A stretch of DNA of 40,918 bases from Bacillota bacterium (lineage in GTDB: Bacteria > Vulcanimicrobiota > JAJTBE01): assembly GCA_021287065.1 (NCBI GenBank), contig JAJTBE010000120.1:1-40918 (forward strand). Reading direction: 5' to 3'. Positions 1 to 8,834 of the stretch are shown one piece after another. Numbering within the stretch: the first letter of the stretch is position 1; every line of letters begins with the position of its first letter. Both the position numbers and the translations under genes were made by a program. Under the pieces are notes generated by a model that saw only the letters and a program-made list of their open reading frames with translations, searched no databases and was not told the origin of the DNA.

Positions 1-1
1 T

Positions 2-484
2 GACGATCATTATGATGATAATTCAACCCGAAAAAAAGAAAAAGTTCCCTCGGCGGGCAGCACATTTTTCACCGGTGCAGTCCTCTTTATTTCATTCGCT
101 GTTGTTGCAGTTCTGGGGTATCAGTTTTATATGTATGATCAGGCGAACAGACATTATGAAATATGTAAGGAAAATTTAAAGAGAATTGGTACTGCCATAG
201 AATTATACAGCACTGATAATAGCGGGCATTATCCATCGTTTCTGAGTCTTGTTGCACCTGGGTATATTTCCGAATTACCCACTTGTCCTGCTGCAAACAA
301 GGATACTTACAGGGAAAGTTATTCTTCTGCCTGGAGTCCTGATACTTTTACAATATATTGTTCCGGTCAGCATCATGTCTTTACACCATTGGAACAGCTG
401 AAAAATATAAATAAGTTTAAAGCCTGGAAAAAATCGGAAAACATGCCTCAGTATAATAGTATTTCCGGTTTGATAGACGAATGA
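2..484 (+). CDS. Pilin-like membrane-anchored protein, 5' end outside window
   Basis: The frame is open from the window edge to the TGA at 482-484, so the start lies upstream. The first ATG inside the window (131) falls after a hydrophobic segment and is not the real start. The visible protein has a short acidic/basic stretch, one membrane helix (about residues 20-43 of the visible part) and a periplasmic-type domain starting RHYEICKENLKRIGTAIELY and including a TCPAA motif. This resembles the C-terminal domain of GspG/type IV pilin-like proteins, where NLK.I.TAL..Y...N..YP is common. No prepilin peptidase site (GFTLIE-like) is visible, so it is probably a plain membrane anchor. The next gene is a paralogue in tandem (same RHY.C..NL..IG.AI..Y core). 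Function unknown; a role in a secretion or pilus-like apparatus is only a guess. Confidence 0.7.
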   Translation, partial: DDHYDDNSTRKKEKVPSAGSTFFTGAVLFISFAVVAVLGYQFYMYDQANRHYEICKENLKRIGTAIELYSTDNSGHYPSFLSLVAPGYISELPTCPAANKDTYRESYSSAWSPDTFTIYCSGQHHVFTPLEQLKNINKFKAWKKSENMPQYNSISGLIDE

Positions 485-522
485 TTGTCAGGTTGATCTA
501 AAAATTAAAAAAGGATGGAATT

Positions 523-975
523 ATGAATCAGGAAAGCGGACGATTGCCGGAAAAGTTTAATTACAGGATGATTATTGCTGTCAGTATTGTTTTTCTGATT
601 GCCTGTTCTGCCGCAGGATACTGGTATTCTTATTATCAGCAGAGTCGAAGACATTACAGGGAGTGTAAAGCAAACCTTGAAATAATTGGAATTGCCATTT
701 ATAAATATGCTGATGATCATAACGGTAAATGTCCATTTTCACTTGAAGATCTGGTGCCTGATTATCTCCCTGCAATTCCATGCTGCCCTGCAGCGGGAAA
801 GAATACATACAGCAGGCTATACAGGAAATCTGATGTAAACTGCAGCTTTTGCTGTGCAGGCGGGCACCATAAGGTTTATATTCCGCCATTTATAAGAGGG
901 ATGGAAGTTTTTCGTCATAACGATGCTCCGGAAAACCGTCCCGGCTATACTGCAAGCGGCGGTGTAATACCTTAG
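523..975 (+). CDS. Pilin-like membrane-anchored protein, tandem paralogue
   Basis: 150 residues. A good ribosome binding site (AAGGA, 511-515) precedes the ATG by 7 nt. A short basic N-terminus is followed by a membrane helix (residues about 17-38) and then a domain beginning SRRHYRECKANLEIIGIAIY, with a CCPAAG motif and a second Cys pair (SFCCAGGHH). The order of Cys residues parallels the upstream gene (TCPAA and YCSGQHH), so the two arose by tandem duplication. The fold is most like GspG/pilin globular domains, but no prepilin cleavage site is present. The extra cysteines (CC twice) suggest disulphides outside the cytoplasm. It lies 38 nt after the upstream stop, so the two are probably cotranscribed. 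Specific function not recognised. Confidence 0.75.
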   Translation: MNQESGRLPEKFNYRMIIAVSIVFLIACSAAGYWYSYYQQSRRHYRECKANLEIIGIAIYKYADDHNGKCPFSLEDLVPDYLPAIPCCPAAGKNTYSRLYRKSDVNCSFCCAGGHHKVYIPPFIRGMEVFRHNDAPENRPGYTASGGVIP

Positions 976-1143
976 TGACAGTTTGCAATAAAGGATTACC
1001 GGAATTGGCACTTGCTTATGGAAATTTCTGTAGTGGAGAACCTGTAAACTCTTTCGGAACCAACCTGCTCCACGCCCTCCGAAAGTGAGGAAAAAACGTC
1101 AAATGATTCGGGATCCAATGCGTCCCCCGGTCCCAGAGATTTT

Positions 1144-1172
1144 TGCCAACCGCCAGCAAACCGCATAACCAC
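1144..1172 (-). repeat. Inverted fragment of the 260-bp repeat
   Basis: The reverse complement of this stretch matches 1455-1483 inside the first 260-bp copy at about 26 of 29 positions (GTGGTTAT..GGTTTGCTGG core). It shows that pieces of the element are scattered in both orientations. Confidence 0.6.
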
Positions 1173-1195
1173 AAGCTTGACAAGGGATCGTAGGA

Positions 1196-1258
1196 GCGGT
1201 TTTCAACCGCGACGCGGACCCGCAGGTCCGCCCGCTACGTAAACTCTCCGCAGTAGCG
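1196..1258. repeat. Cluster of three short palindromes
   Basis: Three nested or adjacent inverted repeats: GCGGTT-ttc-AACCGC (1196-1210), GCGGACC-cgca-GGTCCGC (1214-1231) and CGCTAC (1233-1238) pairing with GTAGCG (1253-1258). The layout resembles small intergenic palindromic elements of the REP type. No coding function. Confidence 0.6.
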
Positions 1259-1408
1259 GAAACCCTGCTTTTTCTGCCACATTACCATAATTTGATTTGT
1301 TGTGGAGACGAGATTGATTTCAGACGAGTAAAAAGATACTGCCCCTGTAGTTGTCCAGAATTTTCCATTCAGGAGACTGTGGAGAGCATGAGAGGTTGTT
1401 TTACCGGT

Positions 1409-1667
1409 GGGACAGGCGGGACGCCTGTGATCCGGCAGTCATTTGCGAAATATAGTGGTTATAAGGTTTGCTGGCGGTTGGCCAGAGGGTGTTGCGGGAG
1501 AGCACATTGGCTCTCCCCTACAGGAATTCCAATATCGATTGCAAATCATGCCGGAATGTCAGTTCCCGGAGGAAACTTTTTGAAAAAAGTTTCCTCCGGA
1601 CCTCCATCCCAAAACTTTTAATCGGGGGACCGACCGGGGGGATGGGGATCGACGGGGAGTTGGGGAC
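1409..1667 (+). repeat. 260-bp interspersed repeat, copy 1
   Basis: It matches 1827-2086 over its whole length, with three substitutions and one single-base indel by eye (about 98% identity). It begins GGGACAGGCGGGACGCC and ends TTGGGGAC. A 34-nt hairpin lies inside it (1566-1599). No transposase frame or target-site duplication is evident, so it is not an insertion sequence; it could be a non-autonomous element. Confidence 0.85.
1566..1599. repeat. Perfect hairpin inside repeat copy 1
   Basis: CCGGAGGAAACTTTTT and its complement AAAAAGTTTCCTCCGG are separated by two bases, giving a 16-bp stem. The arms contain GGAGGAAA, which looks like a ribosome binding site. The same hairpin recurs at 1984-2017, and an imperfect version at 40629-40662. 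Confidence 0.8.
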
Positions 1668-1702
1668 AGTCAGAGGAGACCATGCTTTTTTGGAAAAGCG
1701 AG

Positions 1703-1780
1703 GTTTCCTCCGAACCTCTTTCCTTGAAAAACAGGAGTATTCGGCTGAGGTTTTAAGTGAATTTTGCTAATTCAGTGGCA
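1703..1780 (+). repeat. 78-bp dispersed repeat, forward copy
   Basis: It begins GTTTCCTCCGAACCTC and ends CTAATTCAGTGGCA. The reverse complement of 40561-40638 aligns with it without gaps at 64 of 78 positions. Both ends of the 41-kb window therefore carry the same element in opposite orientation. Confidence 0.75.
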
Positions 1781-1826
1781 TTGGGTTGTGGGGAGGCTGG
1801 CGGTTGTCGGTGGTTTTGGGGATCGG

Positions 1827-2086
1827 GGGACAGGCGGGACGCCTGTGATCCGGCAGTCATTGGCGAAATATAGTGGTTATGAGGTTTGCTGGCGGTTGGC
1901 CAGAGGGTGTTGCGGGAGAGCACATTGGCTCTCCCCTACAGGAATTCTAATATCGATTGCAAATCATGCCGGAATGTCAGTTCCCGGAGGAAACTTTTTG
2001 AAAAAAGTTTCCTCCGGACCTCCATCCCAAAACTTTTGAATCGGGGGACCGACCGGGGGGATGGGGATCGACGGGGAGTTGGGGAC
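1827..2086 (+). repeat. 260-bp interspersed repeat, copy 2
   Basis: Second copy of the element at 1409-1667, in the same orientation. The near identity points to recent duplication or gene conversion. A 159-bp spacer separates the copies and holds the 78-bp element. Confidence 0.85.
1984..2017. repeat. Perfect hairpin inside repeat copy 2
   Basis: Same 16-bp stem and 2-base loop as at 1566-1599. Confidence 0.8.
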
Positions 2087-2121
2087 CGTCAAATGAATAT
2101 AAATGAAAAACGGACTTATAC

Positions 2122-2161
2122 AAAAAATTCCCGCCCTTAAAAACAGAAGTTTGGGCGGGAA
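2122..2161 (-). terminator. Intrinsic terminator after the DUF711 gene
   Basis: On the minus strand a GGGCGGGAA/TTCCCGCCC hairpin (stem at 2128-2136 and 2153-2161) is followed by a run of six T (2122-2127). It lies about 50 nt past the stop at 2213. Confidence 0.8.
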
Positions 2162-2212
2162 ATTTGAGTCTTTTTGAAAATTCATTGCCATCGGCAATCA
2201 GTGGGGATTTAT

Positions 2213-3574
2213 TTAGTTCCTCAGAGCCTGAAGGGGGGCGGGGATTCTGCCTCCTCTTTTTATGAAGCGGGCTGATGAGAAATTGTTAACCGGCATTACG
2301 GGAGCGGTTCCGAGGAGTCCGCCGTAATCCACCATATCTCCGGCTTTTGCTCCGGGGATAGGGAGAATTCTTACTGCAGTAGTTTTATTGTTGATCATTC
2401 CTATGGCGAGTTCATCGGCGATTATTGCCGCTATTGTTTCCACAGATGTATCTCCCGGCACTGCGAACATATCCATGCCGACCGAGCAGACCGATGTCAT
2501 TGCTTCCAGTTTATCAAGGGAAAGTGCGCCCATCTGAACTGCTTTAACCATGCCCATATCTTCACTGACGGGGATGAAAGCTCCGGACAAGCCTCCGACA
2601 TAGGATGAAGCCATGGCTCCGCCTTTTTTCACCGCATCAACCATCATTGCCAGTGCTGCGGTTGTTCCGTGGGTTCCACACATTTCGATGCCCATTTCCT
2701 CAAGAATGTTTGCAACGGAGTCGCCGGGGGCAGGGGTGGGGGCAAGGGACAGATCCACAATACCAAACTTATATCCAAGTCGTTTTGATACTTCTCTTCC
2801 CACAAGTTCGCCCATACGGGTTATTTTGAAGGATGCTTTTTTGATTGCTTCAGCTATTTCACCAAGGCTTGCATCATTCATGTGGGAAAGGACTGAACGG
2901 ACCACTCCGGGACCACTGACGCCCACATTGATGGTGCATTCAGCTTCGCCTGCTCCCTGATTGGCTCCGGCGATGAAGGGGTTGTCTTCAACCATGTTGC
3001 AGAATACCACAAGTTTGGCGCAGCCTATGCCTTTGCGGTCGGCTGTTCTGAATGCGGTTTCGTGGATGATTTCAGCCATTTTGAGAACTGCATCCATGTT
3101 TATGCCGGATTTGGTGGAAGCTAAACTTATTGAAGCGCAGACGGTGTCTGTTTCTTCAAGTGCCTGAGGTATGGAATCCATAAGAATTGCATCCCAGGGT
3201 TTTAAGCCTTTGTGTGCCATGGCTGAAAATCCGCCCATATAGTCGATTCCCAGTTTTTTGCTGGCTTTGTCCATTGCATGGGCTATAGGGACATAAGAAT
3301 TTGCGGCACAAGGTGCGGCAACGGAGGAGATTGGCGTTACTGCAATACGCCTGTTGGCAATGGGAATACCGAATTCATCGGAGATTTCGTCCACGATTTC
3401 CCTAAGATATCTGCCTTTGTCGGTGATTTTATTGTAAATATTCTGTGCTGTTGTTTCGAGGTCCGGATGTGAGCAGTCTTCAAGGCTAATGCCCAGAGTT
3501 ACTGTTCTGATATCCAGATTTTCCATTTCAATCATTCTGATGGTTTCAAAAACTTCATCAGCGCTAAGCCACAT
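2213..3574 (-). CDS. PFL family protein (DUF711 / UPF0210)
   Basis: 453 residues, the usual length of the UPF0210/DUF711 family. The N-terminus ([20 protein letters not shown]) and the internal [20 protein letters not shown] and [20 protein letters not shown] segments are typical. The family is thought to be related to pyruvate formate-lyase-like folds, but no reaction is established, and it should not be called a formate lyase. A strong site (GGAGG) lies about 8 nt before the ATG. In many genomes this gene sits beside a small ACT-domain protein (UPF0237); none is present here. It is the last gene of a short minus-strand run (PEBP lipoprotein, 318-residue unknown, DUF711) with 15-nt gaps, and a clear terminator follows. 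Confidence 0.85.
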   Translation of the reverse strand: MWLSADEVFETIRMIEMENLDIRTVTLGISLEDCSHPDLETTAQNIYNKITDKGRYLREIVDEISDEFGIPIANRRIAVTPISSVAAPCAANSYVPIAHAMDKASKKLGIDYMGGFSAMAHKGLKPWDAILMDSIPQALEETDTVCASISLASTKSGINMDAVLKMAEIIHETAFRTADRKGIGCAKLVVFCNMVEDNPFIAGANQGAGEAECTINVGVSGPGVVRSVLSHMNDASLGEIAEAIKKASFKITRMGELVGREVSKRLGYKFGIVDLSLAPTPAPGDSVANILEEMGIEMCGTHGTTAALAMMVDAVKKGGAMASSYVGGLSGAFIPVSEDMGMVKAVQMGALSLDKLEAMTSVCSVGMDMFAVPGDTSVETIAAIIADELAIGMINNKTTAVRILPIPGAKAGDMVDYGGLLGTAPVMPVNNFSSARFIKRGGRIPAPLQALRN

Positions 3575-3589
3575 ATTTTCCTCCGTATG

Positions 3590-4546
3590 TTAACCGAGAT
3601 ACTTTCTCAGAATATCAGGAGCTTTGTGCCCTGATTGAGGAGCCAGTATCCAGGCAATGATTGTCCAGATTATTTCATCAGTTAAAGACAAGCTTGTGTA
3701 TATTTTACCTGCAGGGTTTATTACCTCTTCAAAAAAGTTCAGGGTTTTTTCCAATGTTAATTTCTTATCGATTTTTCCCTGCCGGGAAAAAGCTAAATCC
3801 CTCAGAATTGAGCATTCTGATTTGCTGTTTGGTATGTTTCCCTTCAGATTCTCTTTTTCCTTGATGTATTCGTTATATTGATCCGGAAAATAGATTTTTT
3901 GCTGAATTTCCGGATTTTTTTCCATTTCTTTCCAGATTTTTTTCTTTCGTGAAAGCATCTTTGGGATTAAAGCAAGAGCTTCATCATAGAGATTTTGCGA
4001 ACATTCGCAGAAACCTGCAGCTCCTGTGTAATCTCCGCACAGGTAAGAATACCTTGCAGCTTCAAGGCAGTGATCTGCTGTTGCTTCGTAGAGGTATTTA
4101 TCTGATGATATTCTTGTGAAGCTGATTTTTGTTATGTTTGGGTTTTCCTGAATTTTTCCGGGGATAGAGTCCTTCATCATTTTGAAAACAGTTTTATTTT
4201 CGTACTGGCATAGTATTGATATTATCTTTTCCAGCTGAAGTTCATATAGTTTCCGGCAGTATTCACCGTTTATCGCTGTTTTTCTCAGCCAGTGGATAAG
4301 CATAAGATACTGATAGTCTTTTATTGTGGTTTTGAAGCTGTTTTTCCGCTGTATCAATATCAGGCATCTGCTGAAGAAGAATTCTGCCTTTGTTTCTTTT
4401 TCGAGCATAACGAAAATAACTGCTTTTTGAAAAGCGTCGGCTATAGAGTGATCAATGCTGAGAATCGGTATGTCGTTTGAGGATTGAATCTCCTCCGTTA
4501 AAATACCGAGAGCCAGCCTTTGCCAGTATTCCGGGTTTTTTGCCAC
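3590..4546 (-). CDS. Unknown helical cytoplasmic protein
   Basis: 318 residues, not recognised. It starts with GTG (4546-4544). The nearest ribosome binding site (AGGAG) overlaps the stop codon of the upstream PEBP gene and is 12 nt away, a little long, which suggests translational coupling. The composition is rich in K, E, I and L and mostly helical, with no signal peptide or membrane segment. The middle (AARYSYLCGDYTGAAGFCEC, about residues 165-185) resembles a TPR helix pair. It lies 15 nt from both neighbours, so it is cotranscribed with the PEBP lipoprotein and the DUF711 protein. Nothing in the sequence gives a function. Confidence 0.7.
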   Translation of the reverse strand: MAKNPEYWQRLALGILTEEIQSSNDIPILSIDHSIADAFQKAVIFVMLEKETKAEFFFSRCLILIQRKNSFKTTIKDYQYLMLIHWLRKTAINGEYCRKLYELQLEKIISILCQYENKTVFKMMKDSIPGKIQENPNITKISFTRISSDKYLYEATADHCLEAARYSYLCGDYTGAAGFCECSQNLYDEALALIPKMLSRKKKIWKEMEKNPEIQQKIYFPDQYNEYIKEKENLKGNIPNSKSECSILRDLAFSRQGKIDKKLTLEKTLNFFEEVINPAGKIYTSLSLTDEIIWTIIAWILAPQSGHKAPDILRKYLG

Positions 4547-4561
4547 TTCAGGCGGTATCTC

Positions 4562-5308
4562 CTATCGTTTATACAAGCCTGTGAGTTTTCCCTGAGTAAT
4601 GATATGGCCTTTCATTGCCTCTTCAAGTTGAGCTTTTGAGCAGGCGGATGTCAGGTTGAGCATTGTATCCAGAGCGTAAACCGTGAAAATGTATCTGTGA
4701 GCTTTTCCCGGAGGGGGCATTGGTCCGTTGTAACCGATCTGTCCGAAATCGTTTTTGCCCTGCAGAGCGTTGTTTAAAACCTGAAGGTTTTTGGGAACAT
4801 TTTCTGCAATGGTTGTGGTGGAAGGATCGATGTTGAATATCACCCAGTGAACCCAGTTGCCTGAAGGTGCGTCGGGATCATCGCATATAAGGGCGAAGCT
4901 TTTTGTTCCGGGGGGGATCTTGTCCCAGACAATAGAGGGAGATACATCGGCTCCCTGGCCTGAATGCTTTTTGGGAATGGTTTCCCCTTCTTTGAAGGCT
5001 GGGCTTGCAAGCCTGATTTCCATGTTGTTTCCTCCTTCCGGTGTTGAACCGTAGGTTGTAGAAACAGAAGGCGCCGGGCTTGGAAAAAGAGGGGTGTTGG
5101 CAGATTTTGAGGTCCATCTCTTTGGCGAGGGTTTGGGTTTTGGAGTTGTGTTTTCGATCAGGGGTCTTGAATCAGACGCAAGAAGAGGTTTTTCCTGAGC
5201 CGGTTCGGGTTTTTTCCCCTGACACGAACACAAAACAGTTAATCCCAAAATCATGCAAAAGATAAGGGAATACTTAAATCTTCTGTTCAGACTATTATTA
5301 AAATCCAT
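4562..5308 (-). CDS. PEBP (YbhB/YbcL, Raf-kinase-inhibitor-like) family lipoprotein
   Basis: 248 residues. The N-terminus is a lipoprotein signal peptide with lipobox LCSC (Cys29). A proline- and serine-rich linker to about residue 92 follows, then a complete PEBP domain (about 95-248) with the family motifs DPDAPSGNWVHWV and PPGKAHRYIFTVYALD. These motifs form the anion-binding pocket in bacterial YbhB/YbcL proteins. Family members bind small anionic ligands, but a bacterial function is mostly unknown. The lipoprotein anchor and long linker are less usual than the cytoplasmic or periplasmic forms. The start has AAGGTGG upstream. It is the first gene of a three-gene run and lies 84 nt downstream of glmS. 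Confidence 0.9.
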   Translation of the reverse strand: MDFNNSLNRRFKYSLIFCMILGLTVLCSCQGKKPEPAQEKPLLASDSRPLIENTTPKPKPSPKRWTSKSANTPLFPSPAPSVSTTYGSTPEGGNNMEIRLASPAFKEGETIPKKHSGQGADVSPSIVWDKIPPGTKSFALICDDPDAPSGNWVHWVIFNIDPSTTTIAENVPKNLQVLNNALQGKNDFGQIGYNGPMPPPGKAHRYIFTVYALDTMLNLTSACSKAQLEEAMKGHIITQGKLTGLYKR

Positions 5309-5331
5309 TTTTTACCACCTTTTGGCGATGG

Positions 5332-5378
5332 CTGTTCAGTCTGTGCCGCTTCTTTATGATGCTGCCCAGACTGAACAG
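5332..5378. repeat. 12-bp perfect inverted repeat between glmS and the PEBP gene
   Basis: CTGTTCAGTCTG (5332-5343) pairs with CAGACTGAACAG (5367-5378) across a 23-nt loop, starting about 15 nt after the glmS stop on the minus strand. No T-run follows, so it is a poor intrinsic terminator; it may stabilise the glmS mRNA end or be an operator for the downstream genes. Confidence 0.6.
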
Positions 5379-5392
5379 ATTCAGAGAGTTTA

Positions 5393-7216
5393 TTATTCCA
5401 CGGTAACGCTCTTTGCCAGATTTCTGGGCTGATCCACATCTTTATCCCGCTTGTCTGCTATGAAGTAGGAGAGAAGCTGGAGGGGGATTGTCGTCAGCAG
5501 GGGACTGAGATTGGGGTGGATATAGGGAACTTTGATAATTTCATCCAGATACTCATCAAAGGATTCGTCGCCTTCGTTTACAATGCCTATGGTGATGGCA
5601 TGGCGGGCTTTGACTTCCTTAACATTTGAGAGCATTTTTTCGAAAACCGGTCCGTGGTTGAGAATATTGACTACAGGGACCATATCATCTATGAGGGCGA
5701 TAGGTCCATGTTTCATTTCGCCTGCTGCATAGCCTTCGGCGTGAATGTATGAGATTTCCTTTAGTTTAAGGGCGCCTTCCAGTGCCACCGGATAACCGAC
5801 GCTTCTTCCGAGGAACAGGAAATCCCGGCTTTTGTAGTATTTTCTTGCCACAGTGCGAACCGGTTCGATGTCCTGAAGGATTTTTTCGATGAGAGCCGGT
5901 ACTTTGTGGAGTTCTTCACGAAACATTCTGAAATCTTCAACAGAAATGGTGCCTCTTGCTCTGCCGATTTTTAAACCCAGCAGAATCATTGCCGTAACCT
6001 GGGCTGTAAATGTCTTGGTGGCGGCTACGCCTATTTCGAGGCCTGCCCTGGTGAGGATCAGGTTGGGAGTTTCCCTTGTTATGGATGAACCTACCACATT
6101 GGTTATGGCGATGGATTTGGCTCCCTGTGCGATTGCATTTCTGAATGAAACCAGAGTGTCGGCAGTTTCTCCCGACTGGGTGATTGCTATAACCAGAGTC
6201 TTATCGTCAAGAACCGGGTTTCTGTAGCGGTATTCTGAAGCTACATCCATTTCGACGGGAATTCTTGCATATTCTTCAAGGAAATATTTTCCCACTATTC
6301 CGGCGTGATATGCGGTTCCGCAGGCAGTAATAACTATTCTGTTTACATCTGCAAGATCGGTGTTGGTGAGTTTCATCTCTTCGATGGTGATGTCGTCGCC
6401 GTCAAATCTTCCCTTGAGGGTTTCAGCGATGGTTCTGGGCTGTTCGTAGATTTCTTTGAGCATAAAGTGGCGGTAGCCGGCTTTTTCTGCCATGGCTGAA
6501 TCCCAGTGGACTTCAGTAACTTTGCGGGTAATTTTTTTGCCGCTGAGGTCAAAGATTTCTACAGAAGAATCTGTGAGAACTACCATCTCACGATCCTGTA
6601 TGTGCTGAACTCTTCTTGTGTAGGGGAGAAATGCGGGTATGTCGGAACCTATGAAGTTTTCTCCTCTGCCGAGTCCGATTACGAGAGGGCTGTCCAGTCT
6701 TGCAGCTACAATCTTGCCTGGTTCTTTGCTTGTAACTACGCCGATGGCGTATGAACCTTCCACTCTGAGCAGTGATTTTCTTACTGCTTCGGCGATATCG
6801 CCTTTGTAGTTATGCTCTATGAGATGGACGAGGACTTCAGTATCGGTTTCCGATATAAATGTATGTCCTTCTGTTTCCAGTTCTTTTTTTATGGACAGAT
6901 AGTTTTCGATAATTCCATTGTGAATGAGTGAAATTTCGCCCTTACAGTCGCAGTGGGGGTGTGCATTCAAATCCGAGGGAGCGCCATGGGTCGCCCAGCG
7001 GGTGTGGCCCACTCCGGTTGTGCACTGAACAGGTGATTCTTCAAGTAAAGCTCTCAGATTGGAGAGTTTTCCCTTAGCTTTGATGTTGTGTACTTTGCCG
7101 TCAACGATTGTTGCAAGGCCCGCAGAGTCGTATCCTCTGTATTCAAGCCTTGACAGACCGCTCATTAATATAGGCACAGCGGACTTTCCGCCGATATATC
7201 CGATAATACCGCACAT
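5393..7216 (-). CDS. glmS: Glutamine-fructose-6-phosphate aminotransferase (isomerizing)
   Basis: 607 residues, normal for GlmS. It makes glucosamine-6-phosphate from fructose-6-phosphate and glutamine, the first step to UDP-GlcNAc for peptidoglycan and lipopolysaccharide; it is cytoplasmic. The N-terminal glutamine amidotransferase domain starts MCGIIGYIGG with the catalytic Cys2 and has VGHTRWATHG. The two SIS sugar-isomerase domains follow (TACGTAYHAG and ITQSGETADT in the first, LGRSVGYPVALEGALKLKEI in the second). The C-terminus is the typical DQPRNLAKSVTVE. GGAGG lies just before the ATG. No glmS ribozyme-like leader is visible: only 48 nt separate it from the upstream serine hydrolase gene. 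Confidence 0.97.
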   Translation of the reverse strand: MCGIIGYIGGKSAVPILMSGLSRLEYRGYDSAGLATIVDGKVHNIKAKGKLSNLRALLEESPVQCTTGVGHTRWATHGAPSDLNAHPHCDCKGEISLIHNGIIENYLSIKKELETEGHTFISETDTEVLVHLIEHNYKGDIAEAVRKSLLRVEGSYAIGVVTSKEPGKIVAARLDSPLVIGLGRGENFIGSDIPAFLPYTRRVQHIQDREMVVLTDSSVEIFDLSGKKITRKVTEVHWDSAMAEKAGYRHFMLKEIYEQPRTIAETLKGRFDGDDITIEEMKLTNTDLADVNRIVITACGTAYHAGIVGKYFLEEYARIPVEMDVASEYRYRNPVLDDKTLVIAITQSGETADTLVSFRNAIAQGAKSIAITNVVGSSITRETPNLILTRAGLEIGVAATKTFTAQVTAMILLGLKIGRARGTISVEDFRMFREELHKVPALIEKILQDIEPVRTVARKYYKSRDFLFLGRSVGYPVALEGALKLKEISYIHAEGYAAGEMKHGPIALIDDMVPVVNILNHGPVFEKMLSNVKEVKARHAITIGIVNEGDESFDEYLDEIIKVPYIHPNLSPLLTTIPLQLLSYFIADKRDKDVDQPRNLAKSVTVE

Positions 7217-7264
7217 ATTTCCTCCGGTGGGTTGTTAATCAGTGGTTTAATTTTGAAATACCGT

Positions 7265-8812
7265 TTATTTCACTTCTTTTTCGAAGACCACAGGATCCGT
7301 TCCTGCTTCAAGAGGTATTGTAATTGATGCAACTGCTCCTGATTTATTCGGAACAAATCCGAACATCATTATTCCACCTTCTGCCATCTCAATTCCTTTA
7401 ATGGCGAATGTATCTTTCTGCCAGTGTTCAAGGTCCGAATCGATACCTGAAAAATTGATATGCAGTATGCCTTTATTTTCTGTAATTATGCATTCTCCAA
7501 ATGCCGGATGTTTATATCTGCCTGCATATTTTTTCAGGGGAAGTGATGGTCCGGTGTTTTTCATTCTTTTATCAGAAATCTGCTGAGTTGCATTTTCCGT
7601 AGCTCTGACGCCGTTCAACTGGGCTTCCCGGAATATATCCGACCATTTTTCCGGTTCGCAACCCAGCGCCCGATCCAGTGCATCATAGGCGATTATGCTT
7701 GCAAAGCTGCTTTTGAATGTGTTTGTGAGTACAACAACAGCGGTTTTCTTTCCGGGAGCGATGCAAATCATGGATGTGAATCCGTCAATTGAGCCTGCAT
7801 GATTTATAACATAATTTCCTCTGTATGTCATGCTTCCCCAGCCAAGGCAGTATGATGGAGGGGACATAATATCCATTCTGCCTGAAAAATGCCTTCCTCC
7901 GGGAATCTGGGGATACATTAGCTGTTCGAGGGATTCCGGTGATATAAGCTGCTTTTCTCCTGCTTTTCCGTTGCTTATATAGAGACGGACCCATTTTTCC
8001 ATATCTTCGATATTTGAATTGATGGAACCCGCCGGTCCCACTGCGGAAATATCATGGAAGGGAATCTCTTCAGGTGCGCAGTTATAGGCTTTATCCCTGC
8101 TGTCATTCATGATGGGGGAGCCGTGGCAGTATGGTTTTGAATAATTGTCTGATTTTATGCTCTCGTTTATATCCGTATTTGTCATATTCATATCGAGGGG
8201 AACAAAGATATTCTCTTTTATAAAAGTTTCCCAGCTCTTCCCAGATACTTTTTCAACCAGAACGCCTGCGAGGACATAGGTGAGGTTATTGTATTGGAAC
8301 ATATCCCTGAAGCCTTTGTTGGGTCGGAGATATCTAAGTCTATCCATAAGCTGGTATCTGGTGAGTTTGCTGCCGTACCAGAGAAGATCATATCCGGGGA
8401 TTCCTGTTCTGTGGCAGAGGAGATCTCTTGGGGTTACATTTTCCGTAATATACTTATTGTTTAATCGGAGCTGCGGATAATAATTTTTTGCCGGTTTGTC
8501 CAAATCCATCTTTTTTTGATCAACAAGAATGCCTATGGAAAACGCTGTAAATGCCTTTGAGCAGGATCCTATGGGAAAGATGGTTTTTGATGTAACCGGT
8601 AGTCTTTTTTTAATATCCCGCATTCCGCATCCGTCTTTGAAAATCACCTGATTATCCCTTATGATCAAAACGGCGCAGCCTGGAACCTGCCATTTGTAAA
8701 GTTCTTCCTTCAGGTATTTCTTATACTGTGCTTCGTTAAACACAGATTCCGCATAAGCATTTGAGCCGAAAAGAAAAAATAAGGCAATAACAAATAAAAG
8801 ATGTTTTTTCAC
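7265..8812 (-). CDS. Secreted serine hydrolase, class C beta-lactamase/PBP4* family
   Basis: 515 residues. The start is GTG (8812-8810) with AAGGGGG upstream. A Sec signal peptide (residues 1-21, cleavage after AYA) is followed by a beta-lactamase-fold domain. Visible catalytic motifs are S83-C-S-K86 (SxxK), Y174-N-N (YxN) and HAGS (the KTG-box equivalent, HxG). The C-terminal 110 residues (KKYAGRYKHPAFGECIITEN) match the small beta-barrel domain (DUF3471-like) often found after such hydrolases. Family members are D-amino-acid peptidases or esterases, rarely true beta-lactamases, so resistance should not be inferred. It lies directly upstream of glmS on the same strand, which fits cell-wall metabolism but may be coincidence. 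Confidence 0.88.
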   Translation of the reverse strand: MKKHLLFVIALFFLFGSNAYAESVFNEAQYKKYLKEELYKWQVPGCAVLIIRDNQVIFKDGCGMRDIKKRLPVTSKTIFPIGSCSKAFTAFSIGILVDQKKMDLDKPAKNYYPQLRLNNKYITENVTPRDLLCHRTGIPGYDLLWYGSKLTRYQLMDRLRYLRPNKGFRDMFQYNNLTYVLAGVLVEKVSGKSWETFIKENIFVPLDMNMTNTDINESIKSDNYSKPYCHGSPIMNDSRDKAYNCAPEEIPFHDISAVGPAGSINSNIEDMEKWVRLYISNGKAGEKQLISPESLEQLMYPQIPGGRHFSGRMDIMSPPSYCLGWGSMTYRGNYVINHAGSIDGFTSMICIAPGKKTAVVVLTNTFKSSFASIIAYDALDRALGCEPEKWSDIFREAQLNGVRATENATQQISDKRMKNTGPSLPLKKYAGRYKHPAFGECIITENKGILHINFSGIDSDLEHWQKDTFAIKGIEMAEGGIMMFGFVPNKSGAVASITIPLEAGTDPVVFEKEVK

Positions 8813-8834
8813 CTTGAATCCCCCTTGCTTGTTT

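Larger units (their letters stand above)
976..2212. other. 1.2-kb gene-free region made of interspersed repeats
   Basis: No reading frame here has a ribosome binding site with a protein-like composition. Two frames of about 100 residues occur twice because they lie in the 260-bp duplicated element. The region holds short GC-rich palindromes (1196-1258), a fragment of the duplicated element in inverse orientation (1144-1172), two near-identical 260-bp copies, a 78-bp dispersed element and, at its right end, a terminator. GC content and G-runs differ visibly from the flanking genes. Confidence 0.75.

Noticed and set aside
1409-2086. Possible CRISPR array
   Set aside because: Only two long copies with a 159-bp spacer, no short regular repeats and no cas genes.
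1292-2140. Several open frames of 84-109 codons in the repeat region, two of them nearly identical
   Set aside because: They lie inside the duplicated 260-bp element, have no ribosome binding sites and have non-protein-like composition; the similarity is due to the DNA repeat.
5393-7264. glmS ribozyme in the leader of glmS
   Set aside because: Only 48 nt separate glmS from the upstream gene, with none of the ribozyme core visible.
7265-8812. Beta-lactamase resistance gene
   Set aside because: The motifs are those of the broad class C-like hydrolase family with a DUF3471-like tail; nothing specific to true beta-lactamases is seen.
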